DNA of 57,971 nt from UBA11889 sp002313255 (GCA_913045265.1 CAJWQX010000012.1:1-57971), one strand, 5' to 3'. Shown: positions 35,183 through 44,553, counted from the stretch's first letter. Notes: generated by a model not told the origin, from the sequence alone. Made by a program: numbers and translations.

Positions 35183-36253
35183 ATGAGAGATTATAGCGGG
35201 ATGCACATCGACGAACTCGCCAGCCACCTTGATTCGTGGGCCATGGATCTCGGTTTTCAACAGATCGGAGTGACCGACACCGACCTCAGCGATTACACAC
35301 CCGATTACAGGGCATGGTTGGAACAGCGGTTTCAGGGCGACATGGGCTACATGGCACGCAATGTGGAAAAACGCACTGACCCGTCTAAGCTCATGCCTGG
35401 AACGATTAGGGTGATATCGGCCCGCATGGATTATTTGCCCGTTACCCGCAGTAACGTTTTGAACAGCCCCGATAAAGGCTACATCTCACATTACGCTCTC
35501 GGTAGGGATTATCACAAAACCGTTCGCGGGCGACTCCGAGCCCTCGCGAAACAAATTGAAATCCATGCGGGCGGGCAATACCGAGCGTTCACAGATTCTG
35601 CACCAATTCTAGAAAAACCTTTGGCGGCCAAAGCGGGGATCGGATGGGTCGGTAAAAACACACTCATCCTGAACCAAAGCGCCGGTTCGTGGTTTTTTCT
35701 TGGTGAGATATTTACCAATATTCCCCTACCGATAAATATCGAGCTTCAAGAAGATAAGTGTGGCACCTGTAATGCTTGTATAAACGTCTGTCCAACTGGC
35801 GCAATTGTTGGGCCCAAGCAACTCGATCCACGACGTTGTATCTCATATCTAACCATCGAACATAAAGGTGTCATTGACGAAGAACTGCGTGAATCCATTG
35901 GCAACCGAATATTTGGTTGCGATGATTGTCAGTTGGTTTGCCCCTGGAACCGTTTCGCCCAAGCAAGCAATGAGTCGGATTTCGTCCCACGCCACGGTCT
36001 AGATGATCCGACCCTGATCCGACTACTGGCATGGAATGAAGAGGATTTTCTTACGCACACGGAGGGGATGGCATTGCGCCGAATAAACTATTCCCAATGG
36101 GTCAGAAATCTAGCCATCGCAGCAGGGAATGCCCAACCAACCCCCGACCTTATTCGAGCCGCCGAAGAGAAGCTCGCGGAGTCACTTCGAAAAGGCGACA
36201 CACTGGCTAGCGAACACCTCGAATGGGCGGTTCAAAAACTTAATCCACATTAA
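35183..36253 (+). CDS. queG: Epoxyqueuosine reductase QueG
   Basis: A 356-residue cobalamin and iron-sulfur protein that makes the last step of queuosine synthesis in tRNA. LGFQQIGVTDTDLSDY begins the family core; two ferredoxin-type clusters are held by CGTCNACINVCPTGAI and CDDCQLVCPWN. The ATG at 35183 is used; an ATG at 35201 (MHIDELASHL) aligns equally well with homologues and would leave 18 bases to the nnr start. Its 3' end overlaps orn by 14 bases, convergently. Confidence 0.93.
   Translation: MRDYSGMHIDELASHLDSWAMDLGFQQIGVTDTDLSDYTPDYRAWLEQRFQGDMGYMARNVEKRTDPSKLMPGTIRVISARMDYLPVTRSNVLNSPDKGYISHYALGRDYHKTVRGRLRALAKQIEIHAGGQYRAFTDSAPILEKPLAAKAGIGWVGKNTLILNQSAGSWFFLGEIFTNIPLPINIELQEDKCGTCNACINVCPTGAIVGPKQLDPRRCISYLTIEHKGVIDEELRESIGNRIFGCDDCQLVCPWNRFAQASNESDFVPRHGLDDPTLIRLLAWNEEDFLTHTEGMALRRINYSQWVRNLAIAAGNAQPTPDLIRAAEEKLAESLRKGDTLASEHLEWAVQKLNPH
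35190..35195 (-). promoter_or_regulatory. -10 box (TATAAT) upstream of nnr
   Basis: A perfect TATAAT on the minus strand ends seven bases before the A of the nnr ATG, so transcription would start at or next to the start codon. No good -35 hexamer is visible at 16-18 bases and no ribosome-binding site fits between. The box lies within the first codons of queG if that gene begins at 35183. Confidence 0.4.
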
Positions 36254-36785
36254 ACAGATGGGTTCGATAGTGACGAAGTTCGGCGATCGACTCCAGAACG
36301 TCATCAAGCGCCCGATGATTACCTTTCTTAATCACCTCGTCGAGGACCGCTGGCGCCCAACGCGCAGCCAACTCCTTAATGGTGCTGACGTCAACAATTC
36401 GATAGTGGAGATAACTCTCTAGGCTCGACATATGACGAACCAAGAAGCGTCGGTCCTGCCAAATTGAATTACCGCAAAGAGGTGCTTCCCCTGGATCCAC
36501 ATGGGAACTTACGAAATCTAGGGTCACTGCTTCTGCTTCGGTCTCCGAAACGCCATGAGATGCTATTCGATCTAAAAGCCCCGATGCCGAATGATGTTCT
36601 AGGTTCCAGTCATCCATCAAGTCCATACATTCTTTTGGCTGGAATATTGCCAGGGACGGGCCCTCGGCAACAATGTCGAGATCCGACGTTGTCACTACTG
36701 TTGCGATCTCGATAATGACGTTTATTTCGGGATTCAGTCCCGTCATCTCAAGATCCATCCAAATCAAGTTTCCAGACACGCTCAT
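36240..36785 (-). CDS. orn: Oligoribonuclease
   Basis: A 181-residue DEDDh exonuclease that removes the last short RNA fragments, including pGpG from c-di-GMP breakdown. LIWMDLEMTGLNPEINVIIEIA contains the first Asp and Glu; PLCGNSIWQDRRFL and HRALDDVLESI hold the remaining catalytic residues. Usual length. Divergent from rhdA with 53 bases between and convergent with queG. Confidence 0.97.
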   Translation of the reverse strand: MSVSGNLIWMDLEMTGLNPEINVIIEIATVVTTSDLDIVAEGPSLAIFQPKECMDLMDDWNLEHHSASGLLDRIASHGVSETEAEAVTLDFVSSHVDPGEAPLCGNSIWQDRRFLVRHMSSLESYLHYRIVDVSTIKELAARWAPAVLDEVIKKGNHRALDDVLESIAELRHYRTHLFNVD

Positions 36786-36838
36786 CCCTCGCTCGGTGAG
36801 CTAAAAAACAAAGCCTACGCTATTATCTCGCGGGATTT

Positions 36839-37663
36839 ATGGCTACTCATCCAACTTTAGTATCTACCGACGAACTCTCGCAGCTCTTGAATTCGCAGCG
36901 AGTTCAAGTGATTCAAGTAACCACATTAGAAGTTTATCGAAAAGCTCACATCCCCGGGGCCGTTCTTGTTGTTCCGGACGATCTAATCTGCGGCATTCCT
37001 CCAGCGCCAGGCCGCCTGCCGACCATCGAAAAGCTTAATCGAGTTTTTGGAAACATTGGTTACGTACCTGATACAAATATCGTCGTTTGCGATGACGAGG
37101 GTGGCGGCTGGGCAGGACGACTGGCATGGACGCTCGACGTTATCGGTCACGAACAATGGTCCTATTTAGATGGCGGTTTACGTGCTTGGGTGGCCAACGG
37201 TTTACCTTTGGTTACAACCCCAACTCCCGTTAGCCCGCACCAAGTCAGCCTCTCCATCAGTTCTGTGCCAATCGCCGAAATCAAAGATATTACGCCTCGT
37301 TTATCAGACGACGACCTTGTCATCTGGGATTGTCGATCGATTGATGAATACGACGGAACACGGCGTACGGCTGCGAGGGCAGGACACATACCTGGAGCGA
37401 GGCATCTCGATTGGGTTGACCTCATGGACGGAGAGCACCACCGCACGCTGATTAAAAACGCCGAGGCATTGCTTGGCGAACACGGCATCGTGCGTTCGAA
37501 AGACATTGTTACGCACTGTCAAACGCACCATCGATCTGGGCTCACCTACATGACGGCGCGCCTGCTCGGCTTTCCGCGCATTCGCGCCTACCATGGGTCG
37601 TGGTCCGAATGGGGCAACCAACCCGACACCCCTATCGAAACAGGACCGCCAAAACGATCCTGA
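36839..37663 (+). CDS. rhdA: Thiosulfate sulfurtransferase (RhdA-type rhodanese)
   Basis: A 274-residue tandem rhodanese. The C-terminal domain carries the active loop HCQTHHRSG with Cys227; its CQTHHRSG sequence, rather than the CGSGVT-type loop of 3-mercaptopyruvate enzymes, matches RhdA of Azotobacter and Pseudomonas. The N-terminal domain has no cysteine at the equivalent place (VCDDEGGGW), as expected. It overlaps psd by one base (TGATG), so the two share an mRNA. A TATTAT lies 23-18 bases before the ATG. The rhdA-psd pairing is also seen in Pseudomonas. Confidence 0.9.
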   Translation: MATHPTLVSTDELSQLLNSQRVQVIQVTTLEVYRKAHIPGAVLVVPDDLICGIPPAPGRLPTIEKLNRVFGNIGYVPDTNIVVCDDEGGGWAGRLAWTLDVIGHEQWSYLDGGLRAWVANGLPLVTTPTPVSPHQVSLSISSVPIAEIKDITPRLSDDDLVIWDCRSIDEYDGTRRTAARAGHIPGARHLDWVDLMDGEHHRTLIKNAEALLGEHGIVRSKDIVTHCQTHHRSGLTYMTARLLGFPRIRAYHGSWSEWGNQPDTPIETGPPKRS

Positions 37664-38496
37664 TGTTTGCCGTAGTGCAGCATATTTTGCCGAAACGACT
37701 CCTGTCGCGCTTTGTTGGCGTATTTGCCGTGGTTCGTTGGCCGCTAATAAAAAATATCCTTATTCGGTCATTTATGCGCAGTTACGCGGTCGATATGTCG
37801 ACCTCCAAGCGCAAAATACCTGAGGAATTCGAAACCTTTGCCGATTTTTTTTCTCGCGAGCTAAAACCAGGCCTAAGGCCCATTCCTTCCGACTCTACGA
37901 CAATAATTTCCCCGGTCGATGGCGTTGTCTCGCAATCCGGAATCATCCAACGAGGTAAGTTACTCCAAGCCAAAGGCCATACTTATAGCGTTGCTGAACT
38001 GGTCGGACATAATTGTAGTGATCTCGATGGTGGTTCTTTCTTGACACTCTATCTAGATCCAAGCATGTATCACCGAGTACACGCACCGATAGACGCCATC
38101 CTATCGAAGACGATTGAAATCCCCGGGAAATTATTTTCGGTCAATGGACAAAGCGTCCGTGGCATTCGCAACCTGTTCTGTCGAAATGAGAGGCTTGTTT
38201 GCAGCTTACAAACGAACACAGGCGCGGTCCGACTTGTAATGGTCGGAGCCCTTATTGTGGCAAGTATTACCACCAGTTGGCCTGGACCGCTCTCCCCATA
38301 TCGACGACGGGTCGAACGCTTGCCGCAAGACGTACAATTTAGTCGCGCCGAGGAAATGGCTCGCTTTACGCTGGGCTCTACCGCGATCGTACTTGTCCCC
38401 CCGTCGTTCGGGGTATTGGATAGATTTGAACCCGATTCCCCCATCAAAATGGGTGAGCACATAGGTTTCAAACACGATCGAACGGAAAGGCCATAA
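37663..38496 (+). CDS. psd: Phosphatidylserine decarboxylase proenzyme
   Basis: A 277-residue membrane-associated enzyme making phosphatidylethanolamine. The self-cleavage site LGST is at residues 237-240; Ser239 becomes the pyruvoyl group of the small subunit. SPVDGVV and YHRVHAP supply the other residues of the proteolytic triad. The ATG at 37663 overlaps the rhdA stop; the longer frame from 37600 is inside rhdA. The 3' end overlaps epmA by 29 bases, convergently. Confidence 0.96.
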   Translation: MFAVVQHILPKRLLSRFVGVFAVVRWPLIKNILIRSFMRSYAVDMSTSKRKIPEEFETFADFFSRELKPGLRPIPSDSTTIISPVDGVVSQSGIIQRGKLLQAKGHTYSVAELVGHNCSDLDGGSFLTLYLDPSMYHRVHAPIDAILSKTIEIPGKLFSVNGQSVRGIRNLFCRNERLVCSLQTNTGAVRLVMVGALIVASITTSWPGPLSPYRRRVERLPQDVQFSRAEEMARFTLGSTAIVLVPPSFGVLDRFEPDSPIKMGEHIGFKHDRTERP

Positions 38497-39394
38497 CAGA
38501 GCTCAACGATTCATGGTCACCTGCTAGCGCAAGTAGCCGATCCAATCCAACGGCGACGCCGGCACAAGCTGGCAATCCCTGACGCATGGAAGCTAATAGG
38601 AATGGATCTCGGGCCAACGTGGGTAACCCCAATTCACGGCGTTCGCGATTATCAACGTCCATCCGACGCTCGAGTTCGTCAGCGTCTGTGAGCTCGTGAT
38701 AACCATTAGCAACTTCAATTCCCCGGATGATCAATTCGAATCGATCCGCCACGACGTCTTTCCCTGAATGCTTTGTTTTCGCCAAGGCGGCCTGGTCGAC
38801 GGGAAATTCTGTAATAAACACTCGTTCGAACGGGAGCCGTTGAAGCGCGCTTGCCATCAAGAAGTCGACGCCATCCGATCGACCGACAACGTTGTCGAGT
38901 CCCTGTTCCCGAGCCAACTCTGCCACTTTCAAGTCCGAATCACCGTGAACATCGAGGCCGAACTCCGTATGCAACAACTGACCCACAGTACGATAGTGGT
39001 AATCGTCCCCGCCTAGAATCAAATCAACTAATTCGGCAACCTCCAGGATTAGTTGACGCGAATTAAAGCCGAGTCGATACCATTCGAGGATGACAAACTC
39101 GGGATTGTGGTTTCGACCTTCCTCCCCCTGCCGAAAAGCAGGACATATTTGATAGATGGACGGCGCGCCCGCAGCCAAAAGACGCTTCATTTGGAACTCA
39201 GGCGACGTTTGCAGGTGATGCCCCGAGTCCGTCCTGAAACTTGCTATGGTTGGTTCAGTCGCGCCGTATCGAGCAAGCACGGACGTTTGGACCTCGAGCA
39301 CATTTTTCTCGCGAAAGAAATCACGAATCACACCAAGAACGCGCGCCCGTTCAACCAAGCTGTCGAGCGAACAAGATGGCCGCCATTGAATCAA
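38468..39394 (-). CDS. epmA: Elongation factor P (R)-beta-lysine ligase EpmA
   Basis: A 308-residue class II lysyl-tRNA synthetase paralogue lacking the anticodon-binding domain. It attaches (R)-beta-lysine to Lys34 of EF-P. Motif 2 is the EFQMKRLLAAG to CPAFRQGEEGRNHNPEFVILEWYRLG region; motif 3 is ACAGVAVGLDRLLALA. The ATG overlaps the efp stop (ATGA), so substrate and modifying enzyme are co-translated. Confidence 0.95.
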   Translation of the reverse strand: MIQWRPSCSLDSLVERARVLGVIRDFFREKNVLEVQTSVLARYGATEPTIASFRTDSGHHLQTSPEFQMKRLLAAGAPSIYQICPAFRQGEEGRNHNPEFVILEWYRLGFNSRQLILEVAELVDLILGGDDYHYRTVGQLLHTEFGLDVHGDSDLKVAELAREQGLDNVVGRSDGVDFLMASALQRLPFERVFITEFPVDQAALAKTKHSGKDVVADRFELIIRGIEVANGYHELTDADELERRMDVDNRERRELGLPTLARDPFLLASMRQGLPACAGVAVGLDRLLALAGDHESLSSVMAFPFDRV

Positions 39395-39963
39395 TCCTTG
39401 GTGCGCCCTACATATTCACCATTACGGGTGTCAACGCGCAAAATATCGCCAATTTCAACAAAGAGGGGGACCTTAATAATCGCCCCTGTCGACAGTTCGG
39501 CAGGTTTACTCCCTCCTTGCGCGGTGTCACCCCGAATCCCAGGATCGGTATGGGTGACTTCAAGTTCAACAAAATTCGGCGGGGTGACCGATATCGGCTC
39601 ATCGTTCCACAGCGTGACACTCAGGACGTCTTCTTCTTTCAACCAGTCTTTTGCGATACCAACTGCGGCTCGATTGGCAGCAACTTGTTCATAACTTCCA
39701 TCCGTACGCATGAAGTGCCAGAACTCGCCGTCGCTATACAGATACTGCATATCTAGGTCCATTACGTCCGCCGCTTCAATGGACTCGCCACTTTTAAACG
39801 TCCGCTCCCATACGCGACCCGACTTTAGATTTCGGAATCTAACTCGGTTGAAGGCTCGGCCTTTACCAGGTTTTACGAATTCATTTTGGAGAATCGAACA
39901 AGGTTCGCCTTCTAGGAGAACCTTCAATCCTGAACGGAATTCGTTAGTAGAATAGGCTGCCAC
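39391..39963 (-). CDS. efp: Elongation factor P
   Basis: A 190-residue EF-P, which rescues ribosomes stalled at polyproline stretches. The modified residue is Lys34 in EFVKPGKGRAFNR, the lysine-type loop that EpmA and EpmB act on, in contrast to the arginine-type loop served by EarP. The C-terminal OB domains (FVELEVTHTDPGIRGDTAQGG) are standard. The start codon is GTG at 39963; 28 bases separate it from divergent epmB, so their promoters must overlap. Confidence 0.97.
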   Translation of the reverse strand: MAAYSTNEFRSGLKVLLEGEPCSILQNEFVKPGKGRAFNRVRFRNLKSGRVWERTFKSGESIEAADVMDLDMQYLYSDGEFWHFMRTDGSYEQVAANRAAVGIAKDWLKEEDVLSVTLWNDEPISVTPPNFVELEVTHTDPGIRGDTAQGGSKPAELSTGAIIKVPLFVEIGDILRVDTRNGEYVGRTKD

Positions 39964-39991
39964 GTGCTCTCACCCAAACCGTAAACCCAAA

Positions 39992-41032
39992 ATGATAACG
40001 TCGATTCCACTTCCTTGGCAGCCCAAAGCATGGCAAACACAGCTTTCAGGTGCCGTCACCCACGTCAAGGATCTGGCCGACATGCTCGGACTTTCGCTAG
40101 ATGGCGCCGACTGGGATCCGAACCCGGCCTTTCCTATGCGGGTGCCCATGCCATATGTATCCCGTATGCGTCGAGGTGATCGAAGTGACCCACTGCTGCG
40201 TCAAGTTGTTCCCGAACTGGCTGAAAAGGCCAGCGCCCCAGGTTTCGAGTCCGATCCCTTGCAGGAAGCATCAGCCACGCTGGTCCCGGGTCTCATGCAG
40301 AAATACCGGGGCCGGGTATTAGTTATCGCGGCTGAGAATTGTGCGGTAAATTGCCGATATTGTTTCCGGCGCAACTTCCCTTATGCGCATCACCGCCACG
40401 ACAGCACATTCCCGATGTTGGACCACGTCAAGGACGATCCTTCAATCCGCGAAGTAATTTTGTCAGGCGGAGATCCCCTCATCATGCCTGACGAGCGCTT
40501 GAGTATCCTTGTGGCGAATATCGAGGACATTCCGCACGTGAACCGGTTGCGAATTCATACTCGTCTCCCCGTGGTTATCCCTCAGCGGATTTCCGAACCA
40601 TTGATTGAGATACTCGCAAATACACGCTTAAACACGGTGGTCGTCGCACATTTCAATCATGCAAACGAAATTGATGAGAATGTCGCTGTGGCCTTTGCTG
40701 CATTGCGCCAGGCCGACATAACACTGCTAAATCAAAGCGTTTTACTCGCGGGCGTAAATGACGACGATGTAACGCTATGCGATCTGTCTGAGGCACTTTT
40801 CGAGATTGGTATTCTTCCCTACTACCTGCACCTACCGGACCGGGTAAAAGGTACCTCCCATTTCCATATCGGTATTGATACTGCGATCCGTTTGCACGGC
40901 GCAGTTCAAAGCAAATTACCAGGATATCTCGTTCCCAAGTTGGTCCAAGAAACGCCGGGGCGACCCGCCAAAGAATTGATTACTTCGGATTCTTTACCAC
41001 CAGCATCTACGCGAATCGATACTCTCGCTTAA
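39992..41032 (+). CDS. epmB: EF-P beta-lysylation protein EpmB (lysine 2,3-aminomutase)
   Basis: A 346-residue radical-SAM, PLP-dependent mutase that turns lysine into (R)-beta-lysine for EpmA. The cluster cysteines are Cys117, Cys121 and Cys124 (CAVNCRYCFRR); SGGDPL follows. The C-terminal LVPKLVQETPGRPAK region contains the lysine expected to bind PLP. With efp and epmA this makes the two core modification enzymes; EpmC (hydroxylase) is not in the window. Confidence 0.95.
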   Translation: MITSIPLPWQPKAWQTQLSGAVTHVKDLADMLGLSLDGADWDPNPAFPMRVPMPYVSRMRRGDRSDPLLRQVVPELAEKASAPGFESDPLQEASATLVPGLMQKYRGRVLVIAAENCAVNCRYCFRRNFPYAHHRHDSTFPMLDHVKDDPSIREVILSGGDPLIMPDERLSILVANIEDIPHVNRLRIHTRLPVVIPQRISEPLIEILANTRLNTVVVAHFNHANEIDENVAVAFAALRQADITLLNQSVLLAGVNDDDVTLCDLSEALFEIGILPYYLHLPDRVKGTSHFHIGIDTAIRLHGAVQSKLPGYLVPKLVQETPGRPAKELITSDSLPPASTRIDTLA

Positions 41033-41143
41033 TCAAATGAAGCGAACAACTCAACCAAATTCACCATCAGCATCATCAAGAGGCAAACAGCGCGCGCAGA
41101 TACATGACGTCGTTGTTACCGAGCCACGGCTAATTAGGTATCG

Positions 41144-42292
41144 GTGGTGTTGAGGATCCAACTAACGGATGCGATTTCGCAGTCGAAAAGGCTTCTAGGC
41201 GGAGTCGCCGCGACGTATCTCTTTGCCGTCTGCTTAGTGTTATCCATTTGGCATTACACCGCGTTGGGGCAGGGCCACTCTAGGCTTGTCGCCTTCGGGA
41301 ATACGTCCGCATATCGACTTTCGGAGCTGGCAGTGAAACCACTTTTAAGCAACGACAATCTAGCACTCAGTGCCCTTACCAATGACATGGCCATGTTCAA
41401 TGAAATCGCTGGCATAAGCATTTACAGCGTCGACGGTCAACTACTCGCTGTTGCTGGAAATTTCGCGCCGTATTCCACCCTTCCTGCGTATAGCCAAGAA
41501 ATCACGGTACAAGACACTATCGCCGGTTACATACAAATTTTGATTAATCCTGATGCGTTTCAGACGTCACTTTCCGACAAGGTTCTGCAGTCTTTGTGGA
41601 TGTGCGCAACTGGGTTCCTCACCGTTATTGGGGTCGTGATCGGACTGGCTTTTCGCGCCAACCTGTCGGCGTCTGATCCGTCGATCAAACATGGAAGTTC
41701 CTCCCACGCGAGTGCTTTCATACTAGTGGTCAACGTGTTTAACCAAATCAGTCTCCCCGCCGAAGCGAGAACTAGGGCTATGTCCATCGCCACAGCTCGC
41801 TCCAATCGGGTTGCAAACCTCTACGCTGCCAGAGCGACTCTACTGACAGGAACTGGCGTTGCCCTCGCCTTCGATCAAACAGACGCACAGGACCGAAGCT
41901 TCGAAGTCGTTTGCGCCGCTTTGCTACTTAGCAGAACGCTCGATGCCATGAATCACGACCACTACGCCGAAGAACGACCGAAAATCCGCTTTCGATTCGG
42001 GTTGCACGTCGGACCTGTCTGCACGACGCTCGACGAGTTGCTGTCTACCGACAATGCCCGTGACGCGGTGCTACTTTCAGCCTTGGCTTCCGATGGGCAT
42101 CTCGCTATTAGCGAGGACGTGATGGCAAGTATCACGCGTACCGAACGAATTATTGGGCGCATTAAAGATAATCCCGCGGCCATCTCTCTGATTTCGACGT
42201 CTCGTCGCTATCATCTAGTGGAAGGGGTCGCTCCCGCGTACCAAACACTGATCGAGCGTCAAGCTGAGCTCATCATCGCCCAAGCCGTATAA
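41144..42292 (+). CDS. Membrane protein with degenerate class III nucleotide-cyclase domain
   Basis: A 382-residue protein. A first membrane helix (GVAATYLFAVCLVLSIW) is followed by an extracytoplasmic region of about 110 residues resembling SMP_2/AhpA-YtjB sensors (AVKPLLSNDNLALSALTNDM, IAGISIYSVDGQLLAVAG), a second helix (MCATGFLTVIGVVIGLAF) and a cytoplasmic domain with class III cyclase landmarks: FILVVNVF, LTGTGVALAF, IRFRFGLHVGPV, DAVLLSALA and LAISEDV. The two metal-binding aspartates (FADI and GDG in active enzymes) are replaced (VVNV and GTG), so it is probably not an active cyclase. The start is uncertain: GTG GTG TTG in tandem at 41144. It lies between epmB and parC, on the opposite strand to parC. 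Confidence 0.72.
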   Translation: MVLRIQLTDAISQSKRLLGGVAATYLFAVCLVLSIWHYTALGQGHSRLVAFGNTSAYRLSELAVKPLLSNDNLALSALTNDMAMFNEIAGISIYSVDGQLLAVAGNFAPYSTLPAYSQEITVQDTIAGYIQILINPDAFQTSLSDKVLQSLWMCATGFLTVIGVVIGLAFRANLSASDPSIKHGSSSHASAFILVVNVFNQISLPAEARTRAMSIATARSNRVANLYAARATLLTGTGVALAFDQTDAQDRSFEVVCAALLLSRTLDAMNHDHYAEERPKIRFRFGLHVGPVCTTLDELLSTDNARDAVLLSALASDGHLAISEDVMASITRTERIIGRIKDNPAAISLISTSRRYHLVEGVAPAYQTLIERQAELIIAQAV

Positions 42293-42318
42293 GTTTCACC
42301 TCTAGGATTGTTTGGCAG

Positions 42319-44553
42319 CTACTGACGTTCTACTTCCACTCGGTCGATCTTCTGGAATCCCCGCGGTAATTTACGCCCACGGCGTGCGCGTTCGCCCAAA
42401 TAATTCTGCATGTCTTGGACCCGCAAACCCAGGTGACGTTGACCGGCTCGCAAGATCAACCGATCCCTCTCACCAAAGGCGGTAAGCCCGATGACGTATT
42501 CCTCTCGAGTCTTCAAACTCGCGATCGGAATATTCATAAGCTTGCTTCCCTTACCCCGATTGAGCTCGGGAACCTGACTTAATTCAAATACGAGCAATCG
42601 ACCTGTATTGGTAATCACAGCTACCAACGTATCTTCAACCACAATCGATGGCGGCAACGCGAAGCTACCTTCAGGCACATTGAGAACCGCTTTCCCCGAT
42701 CGATTCTTGGTCACCATTTCTTTCAATGAGCCGACAAAGCCATAGCCTGCCTCGGATCCCAAAAGCACCCTTACATCGCCCGCAGCCAAACCGACGAACC
42801 TTGCTTCTGGCGGCGGATTCAATCTGCCCGTAAGCGGTTCTCCCTGACCACGCGCCGAGGGCAGCGTCCGCGACTGCAGCGTGTACGCACGGCCTGTCGA
42901 ATCGAAGAAGACACAGTTTTCGTTAAGTCGGGTACGTACGGCACCGGCAAACGAATCTCCGGGGCGATAGGCAAAATCTTCAGGATCAGTCTCGTGACCT
43001 TTAGCGGACCGTATCCAGCCTTTATCAGACATGATCACCGTCACCGGATCATTACTGATCAAATCTTCGTCCAAATATGCGGCCGCTTCTTCTTCGACCG
43101 TGATTTCAGAACGTCTTGCATCGCCGTATTCCTTAGCAACTGCTTTTAGCTCGTTTTTGATCAACGTTTTTAGTCGAACTTTGGATCCAAGTATTTTCTC
43201 GAGGTCAGTCGATTCATCCGCCAACTCTCCACGTTCAGCCTCGAGTTTCTCTTCTTCAAGCTTGACGAGTTGCCTAAGCCGAAGGTCAAGAATAGAAGTT
43301 GCCTGGACTGCCGATAATTCAAATCGTTTGATCAGCTCACTTTGGGGATCCTCTTCTTCGCGAATGATCCTTATAACTTCGTCCAAATTGAGGTAAGCGA
43401 CGAGCAATCCCTCGACAATGTGTACGCGCTCGGCAATACGTTCGAGACGGTATTCGATGCGACGCTGCACCGTTTCTTGTCGGAACTTAAGCCATTCTTT
43501 AAGCAACTCTTTGAGGCCGAATACCCGAGGTCGTTTGTCTAAGGCAATGACGTTGAAATTCATCCGATGACTGCGTTCAAGGTCCGTGGTTGCAAATAGG
43601 TGGCTCATAAGACGGTCGATATCAACCCGATTCGAGCGAGGAACCAAGATCAAACGAGTCGGATTTTCGTAATCAGACTCATCGCGAAGATCCGCAAGCA
43701 TGGGCAGTTTTTTTGCCTGCATTTGTTGAGCAATTTGCTCAAGTACTTTCGCTGGCGAGACTTGGTACGGTAGCGCTGTAATTACTATCTCGCCTTGCTC
43801 ACGGACATATTGAGCACGGGTCTTAACCGATCCTCGTCCTGTTTCATAGACATCTTCAAGTTCTCGTTGATCAGTGATAATCAGCGCCTCAGACGGGAAG
43901 TCGGGTCCCTTAATGCAAGCTAGAACATCGCCGAGGCTCGCCGACGGGCGGTCCAACAATAAAATACATGCCGCAACCACTTCTTTAAGGTTGTGAGGTA
44001 GAACGTCTGTGGCCATACCGACCGCAATTCCAGTACATCCGTTCAACAAAATGAAGGGTAACCGCGCTGGGAGGATGTCAGGTTCGTCCCGAGTCCCATC
44101 GAAATTGGGAGAAAAATCGACCGTTCCCTGGGCCACCTCGGTCAGAAGTAACGCCGCGTAATTTGCTAATCGAGCCTCCGTATACCGTGCTGCTCCAAAA
44201 GACTTGGGATCATCGGGCGCCCCAAAATTGCCTTGGGGATCCACAAGCGGATATCGAAACGAAAAGGATTGAGCCATTAGCACCATAGCTTCATAACAAG
44301 CGGTGTCTCCATGCGGATGGAACTTGCCGGTCACCTCACCCACCGTTCGTACGGACTTCGCAAATTTGGCTTGATGATTAAGTCCCATTTGAGACATTGC
44401 GTAGATGATTCTCCGTTGAACGGGTTTAAGTCCATCTCCAACGTGAGGCAACGCACGGTCGTTGATCACATACATCGAATAGTCGAGGTATGCCTTTTCC
44501 GTATAAGCCCTCAGAGGTACAACTTCGACATCTCCATTGGTATCCAACATCAT
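42319..44553 (-). CDS. parC: DNA topoisomerase IV subunit A
   Basis: A 744-residue type II topoisomerase subunit that decatenates daughter chromosomes. The breakage-reunion domain has GKFHPHGDTACYEAMVLMAQ and the catalytic tyrosine in ARYTEARL (about residue 124); the C-terminal part is a ParC-type beta-pinwheel rather than the GyrA form. The position matching E. coli ParC Ser80 is threonine (about residue 84). 24 bases downstream of parE. Confidence 0.96.
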   Translation of the reverse strand: MMLDTNGDVEVVPLRAYTEKAYLDYSMYVINDRALPHVGDGLKPVQRRIIYAMSQMGLNHQAKFAKSVRTVGEVTGKFHPHGDTACYEAMVLMAQSFSFRYPLVDPQGNFGAPDDPKSFGAARYTEARLANYAALLLTEVAQGTVDFSPNFDGTRDEPDILPARLPFILLNGCTGIAVGMATDVLPHNLKEVVAACILLLDRPSASLGDVLACIKGPDFPSEALIITDQRELEDVYETGRGSVKTRAQYVREQGEIVITALPYQVSPAKVLEQIAQQMQAKKLPMLADLRDESDYENPTRLILVPRSNRVDIDRLMSHLFATTDLERSHRMNFNVIALDKRPRVFGLKELLKEWLKFRQETVQRRIEYRLERIAERVHIVEGLLVAYLNLDEVIRIIREEEDPQSELIKRFELSAVQATSILDLRLRQLVKLEEEKLEAERGELADESTDLEKILGSKVRLKTLIKNELKAVAKEYGDARRSEITVEEEAAAYLDEDLISNDPVTVIMSDKGWIRSAKGHETDPEDFAYRPGDSFAGAVRTRLNENCVFFDSTGRAYTLQSRTLPSARGQGEPLTGRLNPPPEARFVGLAAGDVRVLLGSEAGYGFVGSLKEMVTKNRSGKAVLNVPEGSFALPPSIVVEDTLVAVITNTGRLLVFELSQVPELNRGKGSKLMNIPIASLKTREEYVIGLTAFGERDRLILRAGQRHLGLRVQDMQNYLGERARRGRKLPRGFQKIDRVEVERQ

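Noticed and set aside
44300..44306. Threonine at the ParC Ser80-equivalent as a quinolone-resistance change
   Set aside because: The substitution is conservative and may be the natural residue of the lineage; nothing in the window supports selection for resistance.
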